The position numbers were made by a program, and so were the translations under genes. This document shows positions 53,412 to 63,706 of a stretch of 64,000 nt of DNA, piece by piece. The notes under the pieces were generated by a model. It made no database searches and was not told the origin of the DNA. It saw nothing but the letters and a program-made list of their open reading frames with translations. The stretch comes from Yponomeuta sedellus. Taxonomy: Eukaryota; Arthropoda; Insecta; Lepidoptera; Yponomeutidae. Position 1 is the first letter of the stretch. Each line of letters begins with the position of its first letter. Location of the stretch: positions 15,250,016-15,314,015 of the forward strand of contig OW203734.1 of NCBI GenBank assembly GCA_934045075.1, given 5' to 3'.

Positions 53412-53560
53412 GGGGTTGTTCCACTAATCCCCATTGATGGGGATTTGTGAACTTTTGGTTCATAAATCCCCATTGCCAATACTAAGACATGCCAATGGGG
53501 GTTTATGAACAGAAAGTTCGTAAATCCCCATTGGTATAAAAACAAATATAAAGAACAACA
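53412..53560. repeat. Left TIR, internally palindromic
   Basis: Contains the stem GTTCATAAATCCCCATTG/CAATGGGGGTTTATGAAC around CCAATACTAAGACATGC, so this end can fold on itself as well as pair with the other end. Confidence 0.85.
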
Positions 53561-54295
53561 CATTAAGCATGAACCACAAAGTACTTAGTTACTTTCTAAT
53601 AAGTACTAATACCTACATTATACCCAGCTTTACAATAATTTATAAAATCACAGATGCTTAGACCTAAATAGAACACGAGTTTTTATATTTACTAAGCAAA
53701 TCACAGATTCTAATTACAATCATTGATCTAATCCCCAATTTTTACATTTTCTTATTATCTAAACAAAAACAGTTTGTAACAGTTTGATGCGAAATAAAAA
53801 AAAAACATTAGTTTACTTGTCTTAATTTTTCATGCTCAAAAATTGGGTATAAGAGGCTTTCATTGAAATATGCTGTGCATTTGGTCAGAGCCACCGCACT
53901 AAATAATTTATCCGAAGCATTGAACAAAAAATCGAACGTTGCGTGGTAAACAAAATCTCAATCTTGTGAAGCTTCTCACTTTGATGATCAGCCGACAAAG
54001 TGAGAAGCTAATTTAAAAGTTCAATTTTAAAAATGCAATGATCGTACTATGAAATGCTTACATTGCGGTTTACTAAAGGTAGCAAAGGGATTACAGAAAA
54101 AACAATATAAAGTATTAATTTCTTTATACACAGGTTACGATTGGCCATTGCTTGGAAAAATTAAGATGATCGAACTAAGAATTAAATTTTTGGAATTTCG
54201 CATCACTGAATGTTACAAACAGATTTTTTAGATAATAAGAAATTGTAAAAATCGGCGATTTGTTCAATGATACAAAACTGTGATTTTATTTGGTA

Positions 54296-54627
54296 TCTAC
54301 CCTTTGTATGTCCCCATTGCTAGGACTTGGGTCTCTTCCTGCAAGGCAGGAAGGTTAGGCCATACGCCACCACGGAGGCCAAGTGCGGGTTGGTGGGGGA
54401 TTGTAAGACAGTGGCGGGCCTTTTCAAGCCTCTGTCATGGCTTAACGACTGCCATTACATGACAGCCGGCACCAACGGCTTAACGTGCCCTGTGAAGCAC
54501 GGAAGCGCTCGGAATAAATGCCACTAGCGGTAGTCACCGGATGGTCACCCATCCAGGACCTGACCGCGCCTGTTGTTGCTTAATCTTTGTGATTGATTCC
54601 AAATACTCGGTTCCACTAGGCCACTGG
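54296..54627 (-). repeat. 5S rRNA-headed SINE
   Basis: Minus strand from TGGCCTAGTGGAACCGAG through GGATGGGTGACC to GGGGACATACAAAGGG. Has an internal gap near 54424. Confidence 0.85.
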
Positions 54628-54907
54628 TTTATTTAGATAATCTAAAATCTGTGATTTTATTAATGTCTGTGAAAATGTGATTATGTTGTAATTGGCTTCT
54701 GCATCCACGTTGGAATCTTAACCTACACTAGATGTGTGAAAGGACCACTCGGCTGCAGTGCCTGGGACATTGTCTGAGATAGTGTAGGTTGGATTGTAAT
54801 AGGTAGAAAAATTAAAATCTGTCATTTACTTTGTTAATGTAAAACTTATGTTTTGTTTATGTTAGGAGAATATCTAAACATCTTTATACTATTTTTATTT
54901 TTAATGC

Positions 54908-55111
54908 ACTAACCCGTGCCTCAGCACGGGTTAGTGCATTAAAAACGTGCCATATCACAGATGTTTAGATTTAAAAACCTATTTAGAGGCTAAAAATTTC
55001 ACCCATGCCGGGATTCGAATGGCACGGATAGCCAGAGGTTGCGGGTTCGAATCCCGGCATGGGTGAAATTTTTAGCCTCTAAATAGGTTTTTAAATCTAA
55101 ACATCTGTGAT
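54908..55111. repeat. Two palindromes from tRNA-SINE sequence
   Basis: First, a perfect ~19-bp stem (TTAATGCACTAACCCGTGC, loop CTCA) at about 54906-54947. Second, arms about 54952-55020 and 55047-55111 (loop TGGCACGGATAGCCAGAGG plus a few bases), which include ~20 bp of the host element (ATATCACAGATGTTTAGATT) on both sides. Confidence 0.85.
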
Positions 55112-55364
55112 ATTATAAATTACTGTAAAACCGTGATTGTATAATGTAGGTATTAGAATTAGAAAATAAGATAAGATAAGAATATTCTTTATTGTACACC
55201 AGAGCACATATTATAAAACATGTAAAGATACAAAGTACAATTGGCGGCCTTATTGCTAAAAGCAATTTCTTCCAGACAACCTTACGACGGAAAGTTGCTG
55301 AAGGAAATTAGAGAAAATAAAAACTTTTTTGATTCATAATTAATGTGTCGTTGTTTATATTTCA

Positions 55365-55507
55365 TTTTATACCAATGGGGATTTATGAACTTTCTGTTCA
55401 CAAATCCCCATTGCCAATACTAAGATATGCCAATGGGGATTTGTGAACAAAAAGTTCACAAATCCCCATCAATGGGGATTTTCAATGGGGATTAGTGGAA
55501 CAACCCC
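55365..55507. repeat. Right TIR, internally palindromic
   Basis: Reverse complement of the left TIR with few differences. An extra CAATGGGGATTTTCAATGGG unit near the end shows slippage. Confidence 0.85.
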
Positions 55508-55513
55508 TTATAC

Positions 55514-56451
55514 GTAGGTATACTTTTGATGTGGAAATGAAATGAAATTAAGGACTTTTTATACTTTGTAGAAAGTAGGCCATGGTAGACCATTTACGAA
55601 CAACTTTTACAGTTCAACATGAATAACTTTTCGAATTCACGTGGTTCACATTTCAGCTGTTTTCTAAGTTTACAATATCAGCTGTCCCATAGAATTAGTT
55701 CATATCTTTTGCTATTTTGAATATTATTGTCATAAAACTAATCTAATCGTATAATTATTTGTATCGACCACCTATTTAGAATAGAATGGGGATCTTGTTA
55801 CACCCTGTAAAGCCATATACTTTACCTACCTTCTAATTAAGAACGTACCCACTAATCTAACGAGCTTAGTTTATAGGCGGTTATGGTGAATCCGAATGAA
55901 TATAAGGTAAACGAATGGAACCTTCAAAATAAAAAACGATTTCGATTGCAATGTTTTTTCTAGTCCATGATTGAGCTCTATTGAAAATACTCAACGATTT
56001 TACCTCTTTTGTACTCGTATCGATAGATAATTGTATACCTTTTTGAAGTGATTTTATCATGATAGGAAAGTTTCTTTTGTTCGAATTGTACAATAAAACG
56101 TTGTTAGGTTTTACCCAATAATAAGTGAATCCTTTGTATCACTAGAATCTGATCAAAAATATATTGTAGGTAGGTACTTAGCGTCAAAAAATAAATCTTG
56201 GTATTTATTTATATTGGTGCGTTTGTTAGATATAGGCACCCTCCGTCACTCCATGTACTTGCGCGCTATAATTACCTACCGTCCGGCCGAGCGGTCTCGG
56301 GCCGCCGGCGACCCAAGTTCAGTGCGGTTGTCGCAAGCGAAGCGCGCGCACGTTGTTAAATTTCTCATTGAATTTGGATACCTAAAATTTTAATTCCATT
56401 CGTTCGTACGCGTCCCTACAATGCCGTCTAGTGGTAGTGGTAGCTTATGTG
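55514..56451. other. Intergenic, unassigned
   Basis: AT-rich with one GC-rich patch at about 56280-56350. No gene seen. Confidence 0.4.
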
Positions 56452-56676
56452 CTGCTTCAACCAGATGTCGCTGCCTGTACGTAATACAGAGAATAGTGTA
56501 AAGAGGTTCGAAATTCACTGATGCCGGTGAGTCGCCCATTAGCTCAGTTGGATAGAGCGCTGGCACGGATAGCCAGAGGTCGCGGGTTCGAATCCTGGCA
56601 TGGGTGCAATTTTTAGCCTCTAAATAGGTTTTTAAAATTGTCCTTAGCACGGATTAGTGCATTAAAAATAAAAATA
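56452..56676 (+). repeat. tRNA-headed SINE, full length
   Basis: 5' domain CAACCAGATGTCGCTGCCTG, box A TAGCTCAGTTGG, box B GGTTCGAATCC, then the tail to GATTAGTGCATTAAAAATAA. The clearest complete copy. Confidence 0.9.
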
Positions 56677-57132
56677 GTATAAACAAAAATTTATGTTATT
56701 TTAATTTTATCGAAGAGGCAGCCCTGCGATTGCTACGGGATCGCGCGGTGCGAAGCAATCACAACTATACGCTTGAGCCTTTAGGCACATTTTAGCATGC
56801 AGTGGTTGCTGACGCGACGGAGTAGGCTATTATAGCAGTAGGTATTGGAAACTTTCTACTAAGTGAAGTATCTGTTACGTTGTAACTCTTTAGTAATCTG
56901 TGATATAGGGTCCCAATACAAACGAAAATTACGTTTCCGATTTTTGAGACGTCAGCTGCCATATCGAATTAAAGCAGTGATTGAATTAAGGTGCTTATAT
57001 TTTGCTTTTTACTTTTGATTCCTAAGCAATTTGTGTCTCTGAGAAATATGGACAAGACAAAATGATATTAAAAAGACCAGCGCTGGTCACCTGTGGCTAA
57101 CATATTGCTGATCTGCAGCCTTTTCTATGATT

Positions 57133-57305
57133 CGATACCAACCCTTGTATGTCCCCACTGCTGGGGCACGGGTCTCTTCCGGCATCGCAGGAATGTTAGG
57201 CCATACACCACCACGGGGGACAAGTCCGTGTTGGTGGAGGATCGTACGACAGTGGCGTGTATTACTGTCAGAAGTTATCAAGCCGCCCATAAGGTCTCTG
57301 ACATT
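57133..57305 (-). repeat. 5S-headed SINE body, head lost
   Basis: TATGTCCCCACTGCTGGGGC through AGAAGTTATCAAGCCGCCC, ending abruptly at 57305 before the 5S part. Confidence 0.8.
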
Positions 57306-57589
57306 AAGTTCGATCCCCAGTGCGGACATATGTCAATGACTTTTTTTATTTCAAAGTTACGTACAATTAGGTTGGGTCCGCACTTCTGCCATCTAGAGTG
57401 AGTGAAGATGCCACTGGACGCTGTATAAATCATCTCATTACGTAGATGCAAAGGCCAATGTTATCATAGTTCTAGGTCAACGGAAAGTATCCTATAAATT
57501 TTGATTCCTTTGAGTGTCGTAATATGAGATTTTTGGGGCACATGTGTTTTTTACAGCTTCAAGGGTTTGTAAATCTGTATATGGTTTTA

Positions 57590-57690
57590 ATTTTAACTCA
57601 ATGGTCTTGACAGACAGACGGATGGACGGACGGAAAACAAACTGATCCTACAGGGTTTCGTTATTTTTCTTTTGAGGTACGGAACCCTAA
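57590..57690 (+). repeat. Dispersed repeat end
   Basis: GACAGACAGACGGATGGACG, then ATCCTACAGGGTTTCGTT and GAGGTACGGAACCCTAAAA, a very common lepidopteran repeat end. Confidence 0.55.
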
Positions 57691-57699
57691 AATGCGCTA

Positions 57700-58421
57700 T
57701 GTTTATCTACAAACCTTGCATGACTTTTTTCTGGATTACCACAACACGGACTCTAGTCTAGCGTGGAATCCGCTGTTATTTTCCTTGTTGTGATATAATT
57801 ATGTGACCATTAAATAAACTCGTAGTCCTGCACCATGTGAATAACAATATTTATTATCTTTTGTGTGGTTTTTAAATAAATATTTTTTTACTTTACTTCT
57901 CGAATACCATATTTAATTTAGGTCCGGAGTCCTACGTACCTACTCACGTTCTTAATAATTTTTAACAGTCAGTTAAGCCAAGAATTTAAACAATTTTCAT
58001 ATGCTAACCTTTGACTTTGCAAACAAAGCGTCTTTCGCGAAACGTAATTAGAAGGCTTACTTCGTGTGTCAAAGTTCCTTGTAGATAATTAAAATTATAT
58101 CTAACGATATTGTGCACAGAATGAGCTGTGAAAATGATCTGCTTTAACATCTAGGGGGCCTTTTAATGAAACGCTCCTAATGGAAATAATCTCGGCAAAT
58201 GACCTCGGCCATTTTCAAGTTCTTGAGAATACGATTCGTTTTGCGACGATTGTCACTTAATTAAAAGGCAATAGGTATCATTTATCGTGGAACTAATGGG
58301 TGCTCATCTGAAATGATGGAGTCGAAATATTAAGTAAGTGTGAGAAATACTCTGAAGACGGAAATCGCATTGTACCTAAATATTATTTTAGATAAAATAA
58401 ATATTACTTGCATTTTTCTGA
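57700..58421. other. Intergenic, unassigned
   Basis: No gene. The ~50-bp piece 58345-58395 recurs at 63716-63766 beyond the retrotransposon. Confidence 0.4.
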
Positions 58422-58551
58422 GCGCTTTCGTGCTTCGCAAGGCACGTTAAGCCGTTGGTGCCGGCTGTCATATAATGGCAGTGGCCCGCCATTTTCTTAC
58501 AATCCGCCAACCCGGACTTGGCCCCCGTGGTGGAGTATGGCCTAACCTTAC
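58422..58551 (+). repeat. 5S-headed SINE body, left part (split)
   Basis: GAGCGCTTTCGTGCTTCGCA to GGCCTAACCTTAC, then the BEL element; the SINE resumes at 63652 with TGCGATGCAGGAAGAG. The 5S head is absent (5' truncated). Confidence 0.85.
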
Positions 58552-58753
58552 TGTTCGCGACATAGATTAGTTTTATTGTGGCAACATTAATTTACATTAT
58601 TATGTTGTCACTATTGTTTATGGAGTTCGTGCCTTGTCTCTCCCGCCGTTTATTTGATTTTATAATATTATAGTCTTAAAAATAGTAAATCTCGGATTTC
58701 ATTAATCACCAGCCTTTTAAATACAGTCCGCTCAACCACAAGTGTGTGCCACA
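58552..58753 (+). repeat. 5' LTR of BEL element
   Basis: TGTTCGCGACATAGATTAG ... CAAGTGTGTGCCACA; direct repeat of 63451-63647. Confidence 0.92.
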
Positions 58754-59495
58754 TGCTTTTTGGTCCTTCGAGCCGGACGACAAGACTCTGACTGAGTATG
58801 AGATGCAGAGAGATCATAAGACCTTACCTACCGTTTCAGACCTCATTAGATTCATCGAAAGGAGAGCTACAGCTTTGAAAAATGTTGCCATAAAGGAGGA
58901 TCCAAAGCCGCAGACTACAAAGTCCACGGTATCAGCATGCTGCCTCCTATGTAAGTGCCCTCACAAATTCTACACTTGTCAAAAGTTCAAACTCATGTCT
59001 CTTTCAGAGCGCTTGCAATTTGTGGACAGCGCAGGCTTATGCCACTTGTGTTTAAACGTCCACACTGGCAAATGCCATTTTAAATTCAGATGTCCATATT
59101 GTAAAAAAGAACACAATGCATTATTGCACAAACCCTTAGAGGGCCCCTTTGTACATAGCAATGTAAATAAGAAAACCACACTGGTTTCAAACACACATAC
59201 CACAGTTTTGCTGCCCACAGTTCGGGTAAATATAGCAAAATCTGATGGCACATTTTTAACGGCCCGTGCCTTATTAGACAGCGGAAGCCAAATGTCCTTT
59301 ATGACCAAAGAATTTGCTGAGACACTGCAATGCAGTACCTTTAGTAAGCCTACCAATGTTGTAGGTATTTCAAACAATGAAACTTCTTTGAAGACTGCTG
59401 CAATTTTAAAATTGCACTCCAGATCTTATCCTTTTAATGTCAGTGTTAACTGTCATCTAATTGATACAATATCCACTTCCCCAAGCAAAAATTGA
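58754..59495 (+). pseudogene. BEL gag end and protease
   Basis: Open from the LTR edge for about 247 codons. A gag end with zinc-knuckle-like CLLCKCPHKFYTC and CHLCL/CPYC is followed by protease with ALLDSGSQMSFMT. The N-terminal gag is missing, and the frame ends at 59495 and resumes in other frames (GADIFF near 59606). Confidence 0.8.
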
Positions 59496-60176
59496 TCTGG
59501 TAAAATTGCCAGATAATATAAAATTAGCTGATGTCATTCTAATTTTAGTCATATAATATAATAGTCATTCAGGGAACCTGGCAATATTCAGATTTTAATT
59601 GGTGCTGATATATTTTTCCAGCTGCTCCTGGCAAAGCCTGAGCGTCTTTCTGAGGGAGGACCATTTTATCACACAGACCCTGTTCGGTGATGTCATCTCC
59701 GGTAACATCTTGACAACTTCTGACCCCGGGGTTCCGGTGTCAATGTTCTGCCAGACCTGCGATAACATCTTGGACACAACTCTAGCTAAGTTCTGGGAAA
59801 CTGAAAAGGTACCGCAAATTTATAATGAAACTAAAGCAGAGAAACAGTTGTGTGAACAAATTTTCCAAGAAACTGTCCAGTTACAAGATAACCAATTCAC
59901 AGTAGATCTGCCGCTCAAAGTCCCATTACAAGAAGTTAGTGATACCCTCTGAGGTTCATTCAGCGTAGCCTTGCAGCGCTTTATTAATTTAGAGAAAAAA
60001 ATTCAGAGAGAGAGAGAGCTCTTAGAGCAATACAAAGCCTTTATTGACGAGTTTGTTAAACTTGATCAGGCTGAGTACATTGAAATTGAAAAATATGATC
60101 TTGTTAAAGATCCAGTTTACTTCATACCTCATCATGCAGTTATGAATTCTAAAAAAGCAAAACTACGCCTTTAAGG

Positions 60177-61620
60177 GTCGTCTTTGATGGCTCAATGCGT
60201 ACTAAAGATAAAAAAGTTTCTCTCAATGACACATTGTTAAATGGTCCCACTGTTCAGTCAGAATTATTTGACATATTGTTGCTTTTCAGACTGAAAAAGT
60301 TTGTGTTAATTGCTGACAATTAAAAGATGTTTAGGTGTGTTAACTTAGATAAGAGTTATAGAGGTTTGCAAACAATTTTATGGCGAGAAAATCCCAATGA
60401 AAACATTAAGTGCTTACAGTTAAAAACCGTTACATATGGTTTAAAATTATCATCTTTTTTGGCAACTCTGTGTTTAATTGAGTTAGCTAAACGTTTTGGA
60501 GATAAATATCCATTGGCTGCACTTGCTTTGCGCCAAAACACGTATGTCGGTGACGTCGTGGCATGTGAGGACAATTTAGATACCTTAATTAAATTAAAGC
60601 AGGAACTTATTGAATTATTAGCTCTTGGCGGCTTTAAACTGCACAAATGGTGCTCAAATAATCAAACCTTGCTGTCTGAGATTCCAGTTGAGCTCCAGCA
60701 TTTTGATAAAATTGACTTGGACTCGGACAATTTCATATTAAAAACCCTTGGTTTTGTTTATGATGTCACTAAGGATGTGTTTAAAATTTCGGTGCCTGAT
60801 GTGCCAACAAAAAAGACAGCTTACACAAAACGAGGAATTACTAGCTTTGTTAGTAGAATATTTGATCCATTAGGAATTGTTGGTCCCATAACTGTTTCCT
60901 GCAAGTTAATGCTTCAGAAGATGATCCTATTTCACCTGAGTTATCAGTTGAATGGGAAGAACTTATGTCTGGTTTGCGGAGCATTGATAGCGTTGAGCTT
61001 CCTCGTCACGTGAGTATGTGTGATGCGAGGGCTATCCAGCTTATTGGGTTTTGTGATGGCTCAAATGCAGCCTATGGCTGATGCATTTACCTGCGGGCTA
61101 TTGGCTTAGACAATAATGTTTCTATGAGGCTTTTATGCTCCAAGTCTAGGGTGAATCCTGCTAAAAAAGAAGTAACCACACCCAGAGTTGAACTTAACGA
61201 GGCTCTTTTATTAGCTCTTTTAATTAGGAGGGTTTATGACGCTCTTCGTCTCAAACTCGACATAAAACAGGATAATGTCATTTTATTTTCTGATTCGCAG
61301 ATTGATCTTGCGTGGCTACAGACTGAACCCATCAGGCTAAGCAGCTATGTCGGAAATAGAGTTAAGAAAATTGCTGATCTAACCAAAGAATTTCGATGGC
61401 TTTATATCACTACAGAATGTAACCCTGCCGATTTGATATCTAGAGAAATGCAGCCTCAGTCTTTGATTGATTCTGCTCTCTGGCGACATGGGCCTAATTA
61501 TTTGCTTAATTCTACACATGAATTTACTAACAATGGCGACAGCGCTTTGCCTGCTGGTGGCAGTTTGCCTGAATTAAAACCTTTAGATAATAAGGCTTTA
61601 CAATGTATGGTTGTGTTAAC
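60177..61620 (+). pseudogene. BEL reverse transcriptase and RNase H
   Basis: Begins VVFDGSMRTKDKKVSLND. A TAA at 60321-60323 falls just after the first catalytic Asp (LIADN). The YVDD box reads YVGD (Gly codon GGT at 60549-60551). The frame runs to 61013, shifts, and continues as RNase H (GFCDGSNAAYG, PRVELNEALL, FSDSQIDLAWL, CNPADLISR). Confidence 0.85.
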
Positions 61621-63124
61621 AGCTATTTTTTCCAATGTTTTAATTTGGAGAAATATTCTAGTATTCTTAAGATGCAACGGGTGCTAGCTTATTGTTTAAG
61701 ATTTATAAAGGCTTTGAAAAACAAGCAGATGTGTCAGAGTGAACATCTGACTTGTACAGAATTAAAAAATGCTTTGCATTTAATTGTTAAGAATGAGCAC
61801 GCTAGACATTTTGCGTCTGATCTGAAATGCTTGCAAGCTAACAAAGGGTTGTCTAAAGACAGTACATTAAGAAGTTTATATCCTTTTATGGATCAAGATG
61901 GATTTATAAGAGTAGGTGGTAGGTTACAAAATGCCATTTTGCCTTTCGTTCAGAAACATCCTGTAATTTTACCCAAGCATTCTGTGATAACAGATTTAAT
62001 TATTGAACATGAACACAAATGTCTGCTTCATGCTGGCAACAAATTAGTATTGGCTAGCTTGCATAAGCGATTTTGGCTAGTTAATGTCAATAGAGAGTTA
62101 AAAAAGGTACTTCATAAATGTATTGTTTGTTTTAAATTAAAAGCTCAAGCAGCTGAACAGTTGATGGGCTCGCTGCCTTACGATAGAGTTAACCAAGCTC
62201 GCCCCTTTCAGAAAGTAGGCATAGACTATCCCGGTCCATTTTTGATAAAGCAGTCTAGAATTAGAAGTGTTGTAACAACAAAAGGCTATGTCCTAATTTT
62301 TGTTTGTTTTGTTACAAAATGTATTCACATTGAGTTAGTGTCTGACATGACCACTGAGTGTTTCATGGCAGCCTTCAAAAGATTTATTTCCAGGAGGAAC
62401 CTTCCGTCAGACATATATTGTGACAATGCCGCCACTTTCAAGGGTGCTATAAACCAGTAAGAAGAGCTTTACTTATTACAGTCGTCACAAGCTCATCGAG
62501 CTATTGTAAATGATTACTGTAGTAATTTTGGAGTAAAATTCCATATGATCCCTAGTTACTCACCTGTCTTTGGAGGACTATGGGAAAGTGGTGTCAAGAG
62601 CATCAAATATCACCTAAAACGAGTTGTAGGTTCAACAGTGTTAACTTATGAAGAATTCTATACAGTACTTGTTCAGATTGAGAGTATTTTAAATTCTAGA
62701 CCTATTACTCAAATTACAAACGATGTTAGTGATCTGTCTTATCTGACACCAGCACACTTTTTAGTAGGCGATCCATTTTACACCTATCCAGATAGCGATG
62801 TAACCCAATATTCCTACAAATCGTTTGTCCTTTTGGAACTTGCGTAAACAGATTACACAATCTTTTTGGAAGGTGTGGAAGAACAATTACTTAAATTTAT
62901 TACAAAATAGACCTAAATGGAAGGATGCGTTACCTAATGTCAAGGAAGGTGACCTAGTTTTGTTAAAAAGTGAAGATACATCTCCCTTGTCGTGGCCCTT
63001 GGCTAAAATTGTAAGAGTAATCCCTGGTAAAGATGGAAAAGTAAGAGTAGTTGAAGTTAAAACTAACAGAGGTACTTATCTACACTCAATTACAATAGTT
63101 TGTGTTCTTCCCATTGAGTGTTAA
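61620..63124 (+). pseudogene. BEL integrase
   Basis: Zinc region HEHKCLLHAGN ... CIVCFKLK, then the D,D,E core: VGIDYPGPF, IYCDNAATF, GLWESGVKS. A TAA at 62458-62460 lies between the second D and E in the same frame. A shift near 62830 leads to the C-terminal frame (EGDLVLLKSED ... RVVEVKT) ending at 63124. Confidence 0.87.
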
Positions 63125-63268
63125 TAGTACATTACACAACTAGGGTGGTAATACAAAGAAAGGCCGAGATCGCAGAAGTTTGCGGCCCGAGCTGCAAGCG
63201 AGGGACGTAAATATGCGATCGAGAGCTTTCTCTATTACGTCCCGTGTTGTGTACATCTTTTTATGTCT

Positions 63269-63338
63269 ACACTTGGCCAGAAAGCGGCTTTTTCCGCACG
63301 CTGCGCGTACGGAAAAAGCCACTTTATGGCCAGGTGTG
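63269..63338. repeat. Hairpin in BEL 3' region
   Basis: Arms CGGCTTTTTCCG and CGGAAAAAGCC with outer CTTGGCCA/TGGCCAGG pairing around GCACGCTGCGCGTA. It lies between the pol end and the 3' LTR, in a GC-rich insert (about 63155-63340) unlike the AT-rich body. Confidence 0.7.
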
Positions 63339-63450
63339 GCATAAAATAATATAAGTTATACATTTATCAGCAGATTTTATCACTTAATCTATGTTACTAT
63401 TGTTGCCTTCTCATATATTTAAATAAAATGTTTGTGCTAGGCCCGGAAGA

Positions 63451-63647
63451 TGTTCGCGACATAGATTAGTTTTATTGTGGCAACATTAAATTACATTATT
63501 ATGTTGTCACTATTGTTCATGGAGTTCGTGCCTTGCCGCTCCAGCCGTTTATTTGATTTTATAATATTATAGTCTTAAAAAAATCTCGGATTTCATTAAT
63601 CACCAGCCTTTTAAATACACTCCACTCAACCACAAGTGTGTGCCACA
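63451..63647 (+). repeat. 3' LTR of BEL element
   Basis: Direct repeat of the 5' LTR with a few substitutions and a 5-bp shortening at the TCTTAAAAAAATC run. Confidence 0.92.
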
Positions 63648-63651
63648 ATTA

Positions 63652-63706
63652 CTGCGATGCAGGAAGAGACCCGTGCCCCAGCAGTAGGGACATAAAAGGG
63701 TTGATG
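63652..63706 (+). repeat. 5S-headed SINE, right part (split)
   Basis: TGCGATGCAGGAAGAGACCC to GGGACATAAAAGGGTTGATG completes the SINE broken at 58551. Confidence 0.85.

Larger units (their letters stand above)
53412..55507. mobile_element. Long-TIR non-autonomous element, 6-bp TSD TTATAC
   Basis: Outer ends GGGGTTGTTCCACTAATCCC and its reverse complement are flanked by exact TTATAC (53406-53411, 55508-55513). Inverted similarity continues inward (about 53412-53680 with about 55090-55507, interrupted by later insertions). It includes repeated CAATGGGGATTT units and TAATACCTACATTATAC. There is no transposase frame. A 5S-headed SINE, palindromic SINE pieces and another repeat (55163-55340) lie within. 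Confidence 0.85.
58552..63647 (+). mobile_element. Decayed BEL/Pao LTR retrotransposon
   Basis: LTRs 58552-58753 and 63451-63647 (TG...CA) are about 95% alike by eye. TTAC precedes and follows (58548-58551, 63649-63652), with one extra mismatched base in a 5-bp TSD. The inserted target is a SINE. The body shows late gag, protease (DSG), BEL-type RT, RNase H and a D,D,E integrase in broken frames. The interior begins inside gag right after the 5' LTR, so the PBS and most of gag are deleted. Confidence 0.9.

Noticed and set aside
54049..54231. 60-codon frame inside the long-TIR element as a transposase
   Set aside because: Too short, no DDE-type motif, codons follow the AT bias; the element is treated as non-autonomous.
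56530..56605. Functional tRNA gene
   Set aside because: Boxes A and B and a 5-bp anticodon stem are present, but the loop has C instead of T at position 33, the acceptor pairing is poor, and the sequence is one of many SINE heads with a common tail.
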